Translations under genes and position numbers: made by a program | NCBI RefSeq assembly: GCF_015864825.1 | Contig: NZ_JADYWL010000005.1 | Coordinates: forward strand, 248,001 to 312,000 | Origin: Psychrobacter sp. NZS113 | GTDB taxonomy: Bacteria > Pseudomonadota > Gammaproteobacteria > Pseudomonadales > Moraxellaceae | Direction: 5' to 3' | DNA length: 64,000 nucleotides | The notes under the pieces: generated by a model | Seen by the model: only the letters and a program-made list of their open reading frames with translations | The model's database searches: none | Told to the model about the DNA's origin: nothing | In this document: in pieces, positions 9,254-17,200 of the stretch | Numbering within the stretch: position 1 is the stretch's first letter | Layout of the letters: each line of letters starts with the position of its first letter

Positions 9254-11257
9254 ATGGACAAGTGTCAAACAAAAGGTTTAAAGCACTATTCAAACTCTAC
9301 GCTCATGTTTGGCATAACGACTGCGTCTATTTTGATTATGGGCACAGTCGTAACCATTGGAGCAAGAGCAAGTGCTTTTGCCCCATCTGAGAATCCAACA
9401 TCTACAGTTGCCGCCTGTCCTGCAAATCATAAAATGTATTACGTCGGAGCTTCTGCTCCTACCTCAACGGACACAGCCCCTGTCACTTCTCAAGCACTCA
9501 GTTGGACAGCAGGAAACACGACTAAAACATTCACTTTCGCAGAAACGTCAGGCAATAAGACATTTGTCATCAGCTTTTCTTCAATTGTAGATAAGACCAC
9601 TACTAGCATAAGCTCACCAGCAAATGCTACATCACCTTTTTACGATAGTCTTAGCGGTGTGACCACGTCAGCATTAAACTTGGTGCATAGTTCTCCAATT
9701 TCAACGACGTCTAAGACAAATCATTTATTGGATATCACGGTTAACCGACCTACCAGTAAGACAGGGTACAAAATTCAAGATGTAGACTCCCTAACGACCA
9801 ATAGCTTAACACCCTATATAGAACAAGTAGATGTGTCTGCCAATAGCGGTAAGCTGACTTACGTCAGCGCGTATCAAACCATAAACACTGCCGGTACTAT
9901 TGTGACTGGTAAAAAAGGTCTGAACTGTAGTACTGGGGGTTGTACGATTGATGCAAATTGGAATTACACACTCGCGGATATCGCACTCAACTTAAAACAT
10001 AACAATACACTAAGCGAAGTAAACAGCCCGCATGCGGTTGGCTACTCAGACTTTTACTTTTGTCTTGCACCACCCAAAATAATCATAAAAACAGTACTAA
10101 ATGGTACTCGTGTCAATAGTAGTGATCAGTTCAAAGTTGAAGTTACCAATGGCACAACCGTTGTAGACGCTGTGACGACTACAGGTACTACTACAACCGT
10201 TAGTAATGGTACTAGCGCCGTTCTGACTTTAAAAGACTCAACCAGCTATACTATTGCAGAGCGCATTTTAAATGGTGGGAGCATTAGCAACTATAATGCC
10301 AGTTATGCTTGTACCAATGGCTCAACGGGCAGTACGACGGTGATGCCTACTGGCACAGCCAGCTCATTTACGTTATCCAATTTAAACTATGGTGATGAAA
10401 TCACATGTACTATCACAAATAGTCCTAACTATGTGTTCTCAGGTACTGTTTTTAATGACAATGGTGGCATTACCGATGCCCAAGCTGATGCCACCAACAG
10501 CACCATCACAAGTGGCGTGTATAGCAACTCAAACTATTTCAACGGCATATTGAACGCCCCTACTGAAACTGGTATCTCTGGTAGTACCATTACGTTAGTG
10601 GATAAGTGTGAAAACCCAACCAAAACCTATGCCACACAAACCTTAACATCGACAAACGCAAGCGATATTGGTACTTACCAATTTAACATCGCTAGCAGTG
10701 TCATCGGTACTCAAAGCTCTGTTTGTCTCATTGAAACCTATAGTGGTACCGCCTATCCTGTACGCACAACGATTGATAAACGTACCGTCAGCTTAGTAAC
10801 CAATACCTATAGTTACTCCAGTAATGATTTTGGCCGAGTGATTACCAACAACTCAGCCATCGTACTTGAAAAAGAGCAAGCAGCAAATACGTGTAATATT
10901 ACAGACCTGACTACAGTCACCACCTATAGTAAGAATGCATTATCTAGCTCGACGAATGGTGCCGATGTACAACCAGGTCAATGTATTGCTTACAAAATTA
11001 CAGCCACAAATCGCGCAAATATGGATATTAGCAACTTTATTATGCAAGATGTGCTACAAAAAAATGACGCTAGTAATCCAGCAGATACCACGGTTACTTC
11101 TGTATTGGCAAATCCAACACGAGCCTCTGGCATTTACAGCGATAGTCTCGTCAAAGGTCAGAATGGGACTATTACTACTATAGCTACCGTATTGACGAAA
11201 AGGAGCGCTCGCACCTTCTATTTCAACACTCAGTATGGATCAACGCAGTCCAAATAA
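9254..11257 (+). CDS. Secreted Thr/Ser-rich multidomain protein (prealbumin-like and SdrD_B-like modules, two-Cys C-terminal domain)
   Basis: This exported protein of 667 residues has a long signal peptide (cut after 'ARASA', about residue 41). The first module ('KMYYVGASAP', 'ALSWTAGNTTKTFTF') is of a type seen in Gram-negative surface proteins. At about 275-395 is a prealbumin/SpaA-like fold ('PKIIIKTVLNGTRV ... GDEITCTITN'). At about 396-530 comes an SdrD_B-like unit ('YVFSGTVFNDNGG ... ISGSTITLVDKC'). The last about 130 residues form a domain with 'NTCN' and 'PGQCIAYKITATN' also found in the 687-residue neighbour. SD AGAGG precedes ATG, and a strong terminator closes the unit. Likely a surface adhesin or matrix subunit; function is inferred from modules only. 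Confidence 0.75.
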   Translation: MDKCQTKGLKHYSNSTLMFGITTASILIMGTVVTIGARASAFAPSENPTSTVAACPANHKMYYVGASAPTSTDTAPVTSQALSWTAGNTTKTFTFAETSGNKTFVISFSSIVDKTTTSISSPANATSPFYDSLSGVTTSALNLVHSSPISTTSKTNHLLDITVNRPTSKTGYKIQDVDSLTTNSLTPYIEQVDVSANSGKLTYVSAYQTINTAGTIVTGKKGLNCSTGGCTIDANWNYTLADIALNLKHNNTLSEVNSPHAVGYSDFYFCLAPPKIIIKTVLNGTRVNSSDQFKVEVTNGTTVVDAVTTTGTTTTVSNGTSAVLTLKDSTSYTIAERILNGGSISNYNASYACTNGSTGSTTVMPTGTASSFTLSNLNYGDEITCTITNSPNYVFSGTVFNDNGGITDAQADATNSTITSGVYSNSNYFNGILNAPTETGISGSTITLVDKCENPTKTYATQTLTSTNASDIGTYQFNIASSVIGTQSSVCLIETYSGTAYPVRTTIDKRTVSLVTNTYSYSSNDFGRVITNNSAIVLEKEQAANTCNITDLTTVTTYSKNALSSSTNGADVQPGQCIAYKITATNRANMDISNFIMQDVLQKNDASNPADTTVTSVLANPTRASGIYSDSLVKGQNGTITTIATVLTKRSARTFYFNTQYGSTQSK

Positions 11258-11296
11258 ACTTCTAAGTAATCCTCTACAGCCCTTACCCAACATGAA

Positions 11297-11338
11297 CAAC
11301 TGTCGATATCATTTATTGATCGACAGTTGTTTTTTTTT
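11297..11338 (+). terminator. Rho-independent terminator
   Basis: Perfect 12-bp stem AACAACTGTCGA/TCGACAGTTGTT (11297-11308 with 11321-11332), then a T run. It separates the first secreted protein from the following genes, so these are two transcription units. Confidence 0.9.
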
Positions 11339-11564
11339 GCCTGTTTAACTGGGTATTCTTACCATTCAGCTGCTTTATAACTCACTCTATCTGCTTTTTC
11401 TGAGCTTAAATAATAAACGATATATAATTACCTTAAGAATACTAAAAACGTATTTTACTTACATCAAACATACAGAACATGCTGAAAACACGTTGGAAAA
11501 ATTCACGAAATGAATTGGTTTGTTGAAGTGAGATAAACATTTTTTACTGAAAGAGAAACACATT
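11339..11564. other. Intergenic region before the small DUF11 protein
   Basis: With the preceding terminator this gap exceeds 300 bp. It is A+T-rich, with a TATAAT at 11423-11428 that could be a -10 for the following operon. No good -35 and no gene are seen. Confidence 0.3.
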
Positions 11565-12029
11565 ATGAAATTTTCTGCCATAACAACCAAATTAGTCATG
11601 ACCTCTATATTATGTGCCAGTTTTCTGGCCAATGCACATGCAGCAGACGCTTTGAAAATGGAATTACAAGCCAACAAAGTCATTAAATCTGCTGAAGGCA
11701 AAGCAACCTACGTTGCTGCATCGGATGCAAAAAAAGGGGAAGTTGTACAGTACCGTGCCAAATATACCAACACGATCGATCAGTCTATTAATGATGTGGC
11801 AGTCACACTGCCTATTCCCGCAAACATGAAGTTTACTGGTGAAGCAGTACCGAATAGCGCACAAGCCACTACAGATGGTACAAACTATGCAGATATGCCC
11901 CTCATGCGCAAAGTAAACGGAAAGGTGGTTGAAGTGCCTTTATCAGAATACAAAGCTCTTCGTTGGAATATCAAACATCTACCTGCGAAAAAATCAGCAG
12001 ATGTTGCACTCAACGCCACTGTTAACTAA
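11565..12029 (+). CDS. Small exported single-DUF11-domain protein
   Basis: This 154-residue protein has a signal peptide cut after 'NAHA' (about residue 26). The mature part is essentially one DUF11-type beta domain: 'KGEVVQYRAKYTNT', 'SINDVAVTLPIPANMKFTG', 'YKALRWNIKHLPAKKSADV'. No lipobox, TM segment or anchor is seen, so it should be periplasmic or secreted. It lies 44 bp before the 687-residue DUF11 protein and is probably co-transcribed with it and the barrel protein. A minor subunit, adaptor or chaperone of the same assembly is possible. DUF11 is only a structural assignment; no function is known. Confidence 0.75.
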   Translation: MKFSAITTKLVMTSILCASFLANAHAADALKMELQANKVIKSAEGKATYVAASDAKKGEVVQYRAKYTNTIDQSINDVAVTLPIPANMKFTGEAVPNSAQATTDGTNYADMPLMRKVNGKVVEVPLSEYKALRWNIKHLPAKKSADVALNATVN

Positions 12030-12073
12030 TTGTTATTACCCTTTATTACTTATATCTCTAGGAAAACTACCGC

Positions 12074-14137
12074 ATGAAACCAAATCTATTTAAATATTCA
12101 GTATTAACTGTTGGTATTGTCGCTGCAATGGGTACTGTCACTGCCAATGCTGCCACTCAGTCATATGATGCTACCAATGCTTTTTCAGTGAAAAACAAAG
12201 CATCAGCTACCTATACTGTTGCAGGTAATACAACATCACAAACTGTAACGTCAAACGAAGTGGTAGTGAACGTATCAGAAAAAGGGGCATTTAGCTTAAT
12301 TGCGACCAATGATGATACCGCTGCTGGTGGCACTGTTGGTGATGACCTGAACAAAAATCTCACTATCAACCCTCAAGCCAAATCAGCCGTAGCGTTCACC
12401 CATACGTTGACCAATGCTGGTAACGTCTCTGATACCTATACCATCACCCTTGCTAACGCAACAGGGGATGATTTTGATTACAACCTCACTACTAGCACCA
12501 TCGTCTATCAAATCAAGCAAAGTGGCGTAAATTTTGGTAGTGCAGTAACCATCGCTAACAACGGTAAGATCGTACTTGCGGCCAATCAAAGTGCAGAAAT
12601 CACTGTTAATACATCTGCTGATGCAGAGCGTATCATCAATAAAAACGGTATCTTGACCGTGACGGCAACCAGTACTTATTTAACCAGCAAAAGCCAAACT
12701 GCTGCTGCGAGCAACACTGACAATGCCATCACTACAACGCCGCTATATGCCATCACAAAATCAGCAACGACCAATCTTGGCACCAAAGTTTTTGATTTGA
12801 ATAATTCTAGTGCTTATATTATTTATACGATTACTGTCAAAAACGAAGGCACATTAGCGGGTACGGCCGTCAAGATATCTGATGCCATACCAACGGGTTT
12901 GGTCGCTATTAAATCTACCGAAACCAACTACGTTGCCCCAACTGTGACCGCTAGTGCAGGCAGTATAGCGAAAACTGTGGTTATTGGAACAGACGCCAAA
13001 ACTATCACAGTAACGGATCAGGATATCAAGATAGGCGAAACCATCACGATCACTTTCCGTGCGAAAAAAGACAGCACCGTTACCACCACAGCAACCTCTA
13101 TTACTAACTATGCTGTGGTAACTGACAGTACGGCCGACAACGGCACGTTTGACCTTGTTGATAGCTCGGGTGATACAAACGATAAATCAGTCACTGAGAA
13201 GAACTACGAAGATGGCACCTTGGGTAAAGACAACAACACCAATGCAACTATCACGACTAGTAACCAAACCCGATCTCTGACCATCACAGCAGGTGAAAGC
13301 AAAGAAGTTGCCTTAGTAACGAGCGGTGCAAGCCTTGGCAATACTTATGTTTATACCATTACTAACAAAGGTACAGACATAACAGAAGCTACCACCACAG
13401 GTTCTACTGCGGGCGCTGTTAAGTTATCTATCACGCCTACTGCGGCCACTAACAGCACCACTGACGACCCAAACATTGCTATCACTCGCGTGTTTGTAGA
13501 TGCTAATAGCAACGGTGTTTATGACTCTACTGAGACTGTCTTGACTGGTACTAATGGTATTTATGACCTAAATGCAGCAGCCACTGCTGGTTTAGCGCCA
13601 AATGCCTCCGTTATCATCGGCGTACAGGTTGTCACTACTGGTACTAGTAACATTGCAGGCGGCGTGAATAACATTGGCAACTACGAAACCTTGACCATTG
13701 CCGTATTACCACAAGGGACTGTTTCTGGCACAGCAAAACCTGCTGACGTTAGCACTACCTCTACCACCACCATGCAAGGCATCAACCTACAAAAATACCA
13801 GTTGGCTGATAACTGTACCGTAACGGCCGCTAGTATCGCTTATACCGATAGCCGCTGGGTACAAACTGCTAGCACAGCAACGGCAGGCCAATGTATTTTT
13901 TATAAACTTGAAGCCACCAACACTTTCACGACCACAGCCATTAGCAACATCGTGGTATCAGATACATTAGATACGAACGTGACCTATCGTAGCGATTTTG
14001 CATCAAACGCCACGGCCACTGACGGTACGGTAAGCCCTTTGGTTAAAGGTACATTTGCAACCTTAGCTGCCAAAGCGAGTGCGGCCATCAAGTTCTCTGC
14101 CACAATCTCACAGGCTGGTAGCACTACTACGAATTAA
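12074..14137 (+). CDS. Secreted DUF11-repeat surface protein
   Basis: This 687-residue protein has a signal peptide ending 'VTANA' (about residue 26). The N-terminal module ('VKNKASATYTVAG ... SNEVVVNV', then 'TLTNAGNVSDTYTITL') resembles the N-terminus of the 1737-residue barrel protein. A DUF11 domain follows at about 224-355 ('YIIYTITVKNEGTLAGTAV'). Next is a module with a calcium-loop-like 'DANSNGVYDSTE' (D476). The last about 115 residues ('NLQKYQLADNCTV', 'TAGQCIFYKLEATN', 'LVKGTFATLAAK') match the C-terminal domain of the protein at 9254-11257. It is very rich in Thr, Ser, Ala and Asn and poor in aromatic residues, like S-layer or adhesin material. It is likely the major structural subunit of the cluster; this is inference. 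Confidence 0.78.
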   Translation: MKPNLFKYSVLTVGIVAAMGTVTANAATQSYDATNAFSVKNKASATYTVAGNTTSQTVTSNEVVVNVSEKGAFSLIATNDDTAAGGTVGDDLNKNLTINPQAKSAVAFTHTLTNAGNVSDTYTITLANATGDDFDYNLTTSTIVYQIKQSGVNFGSAVTIANNGKIVLAANQSAEITVNTSADAERIINKNGILTVTATSTYLTSKSQTAAASNTDNAITTTPLYAITKSATTNLGTKVFDLNNSSAYIIYTITVKNEGTLAGTAVKISDAIPTGLVAIKSTETNYVAPTVTASAGSIAKTVVIGTDAKTITVTDQDIKIGETITITFRAKKDSTVTTTATSITNYAVVTDSTADNGTFDLVDSSGDTNDKSVTEKNYEDGTLGKDNNTNATITTSNQTRSLTITAGESKEVALVTSGASLGNTYVYTITNKGTDITEATTTGSTAGAVKLSITPTAATNSTTDDPNIAITRVFVDANSNGVYDSTETVLTGTNGIYDLNAAATAGLAPNASVIIGVQVVTTGTSNIAGGVNNIGNYETLTIAVLPQGTVSGTAKPADVSTTSTTTMQGINLQKYQLADNCTVTAASIAYTDSRWVQTASTATAGQCIFYKLEATNTFTTTAISNIVVSDTLDTNVTYRSDFASNATATDGTVSPLVKGTFATLAAKASAAIKFSATISQAGSTTTN

Positions 14138-14180
14138 TAGGTTATTAACGCCTTAACAACCTGTTTCATTTATTGTTTTC

Positions 14181-14213
14181 GTCCTTGTCTTAATCACAGA
14201 TTAAGACAAGGGC
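14181..14213 (+). other. Intercistronic hairpin without T-tract
   Basis: Perfect 12-bp stem CCTTGTCTTAAT/ATTAAGACAAGG (14183-14194 with 14200-14211), extendable by a wobble and one further pair, with loop CACAG. No T run follows. It lies between the DUF11 structural gene and the barrel gene. It may stabilise the upstream mRNA or reduce readthrough, giving unequal subunit levels. Confidence 0.7.
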
Positions 14214-14277
14214 ACACCACCCAATCAAAATGACACTATTTTTATTATATTTTCTTTCATAAGTAGGATTACTGAAT

Positions 14278-17200
14278 ATGCATCACGCAATATCTTCGTC
14301 TCGTAACCCACGCTTCCGTATTGGAGCGCTGACTACGTTAGCCACGTCGATGCTACTTATGCAAGCAAATATGGTTCATGCTGAAGATGGCAAAGGCGTT
14401 ATTGATATTAATAATACGGCCAGTGTCAGCTACCACTCGGCTGACGGTAGCGTGCAAGCGGGTATTTCTAATAAGGTTAATATTACAGCCTTTACCCTAC
14501 CCCAACATGCCATCACTTTGACCCAGCCTTTGTCAAAAACCGTCAGTGTGGGTGCAACTGCTGAGTGGATCAATGTCCTGTCTAATAATGGCACGTATGA
14601 TGAAACCATCTCGTTAAGCTATGATTATCCAAGCAGCTTGTCTAATTTCAAAGTGTACCAAGACATTAACAAAGATGGTTTGATTGATGCAAATGACCTG
14701 CAAATCACAGATCTCAAACAGATCAAAATTGGTCAAGGCGAAAGCATACAACTGATTGTACAAGCATTGACTGACCTTAGTGCTGCAGACGGTGATAGCG
14801 CTGATATAAAAATTGGCGCAGTGGTGCTGTCTGACGAATCTATTACAGCCTCAGTGACCGATAGCTTGACGATTGTTGCTCCTAGCATCAATTTTTCGTC
14901 GTCTAGTTTTAGTGGCACAAAAAGCACGTCGCAAGTTAGCGAAAGTGTCTATGTTGAAGCAAGCTTTGCACAGTGTAATGTTCAAGCGGATCAACCTGAC
15001 CAAGTGTGGATAACGGTTACCTCTCCAACAACTGGTGATACTTATTCGCTGAAAGCATTAGAAACTGGCAATAATACTGGTAAATATCGTCTAACAGCGG
15101 CTACCGCAAATAATGCAAATGCGGTGACAGATACCATTATTCAAACCTTAAGTAATGACATACTTACCGCTAAACTGGTTGCTTGTGTTGCGCCTTCTGT
15201 TGGCTTGAATCAACAACCCAGTCAAACCGACTTATCTTACGTGACTGAACAAGTCTCAAATAAAATAACCATCACTAATGATGCCGCAAGCTTACAAGTC
15301 ACAAAAGAAGGCGATGTAAAAACTGCCGAATTTGGTGACTATGTAAACTATAGCATCACCGTCAAAAACGACGGCTCAGCAACCGCTTATGATGTAGAGC
15401 TAAAAGATGCCCTACCACGTGGCTTTGCTTACGTTTCAGGCAGTCTGAGTTATAGCAGTAGCACGAGCCAAACCACAGAGTTTACGACCGAAGGCAAATA
15501 CAAGGTCTTAAGTTTGGGTGATATGAGCAGTGGTGAGAGCAAGAGCATCACGTATCGCGTATTGATTGGCTCAACTGCATTAGGCGGTGATGGTATCAAC
15601 CGTGCCACTGCTACTGCACGTAACGCCCAAGACCAAGCATTGGTTTCGAGAGAGGCACAGTGGCCAGTTGAGGTTAGCCGTGGCTTGATGAACACCGATG
15701 GCATTATTATTGGTAAAGTCTATCACGACATCAATCGTGACGGTATTCAGCAAAAAGAAGCAGGCGAGCTTGGCGTTGCAGGTATCCGTATCTACATGGA
15801 AAACGGCAGCTTCATCGTCACTGATTCTGAAGGTAAATACAACTTTTATGGGGTAAGTGCGAAAACGCACGTGCTCAAAGTAGACCGCACTACGCTACCG
15901 AGAGAAACAGAACTGATTACCCAAAGTAATCGTAATGCTGGCGATGCTGGCAGCCGTTTTGTCGATCTAAAATATGGTGAATTGCATCGTGCAGACTTTG
16001 CCATTGTAAGTGGTATGGCAGATAGCACTGAACGTTTAAACGAGGAGCTTGTTGCTCGTAGCAAAAGCATTAACGCTAAAAACAATGCGCTAGAACAAGC
16101 CATCAAAAGCGAACTTGTGTTAGAACCTGATTACGACACTGATGATGACAATGTTGATGCCAGCGGTTGTAAGTCAATTGACGGCTTGGATCAAAGTATC
16201 AGCTGTGATTCAGCAATTATCAATGATTTAGCGACATTTCATGAGGCTAAAGTAGATTTAGCCATCACTACCATTTTGCCACCTGCACCAAAAGAGCTTG
16301 AAGAATACCTTAAACAAGTCGCTAATAACGATGTCGCTTTTATCAACTTGGGTGAAGGCCAACAACTGACCTCATACAAACAATTGGTACAAATTCAGGC
16401 GCCACTAGGATCGAACTTTACGTTATATGCCAATGGTAAGGCTGTGTCTGATGAATTAATTGGTAAAACAGCAGAACAAGAAAAGCAAAGTGTCGCTGCT
16501 TTTGACTACTATGCCGTCGAGCTAAAACGTGGACGTAACACCTTGCGTGGTGTCGCAAAAGACGTGACCGGAAAAATTATATCAGAACAATCTATTGATG
16601 TATTAACACCAGATAGCTTGCAAGCCATTGATTATCGTACTCAAGACTACTTAGTTGAAGCGGATGGCATGAGCGAATACCAAGTGGTTATTAGCTTGAA
16701 AGATCGTGACAACCGTGCGTTCATTCCAGCAACCGCTCTTACTATTGATACAAATATCGGTCGCATTAACCTTGAAGACAGCAATAAAAATCAAGCTGGC
16801 ACACAAGTTACGGTTAACGGTGGTGAGCTGTTGGTTTCAGTTATCGCCCCAAGCGCTCCCGGTAAGGGCGAGCTGACTATTGATACTGGCAGTAGCAAAC
16901 AAGTTATTCCATTACAGTTTACTGCCAAATTGCGTCCGCTGATTGCTGTTGGTATCGTAGAAGGCGCTATCTCACTCAAAGACTTTGATGGCAGTAGTAT
17001 TACCGATGCACAGGGCGCTTTTGAGCAAGAGTTACATGAGTTTGCAGGCAATGATGACTACTCAGCAACCGGCCGTGCGGCGATGTTCCTAAAAGGTAAA
17101 GTGCGGGGCGACTACCTCCTCACCCTATCTTATGATAGCGATAAAAAAGGTGAACGCTTATTCCGTGATATTGACCCTGGCGAATACTATCCCGTATACG

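Noticed and set aside
9357-9590. Alternative-frame peptides inside the first secreted protein gene
   Set aside because: Shadow of the Ser/Thr-rich main frame, with no signal or domain.
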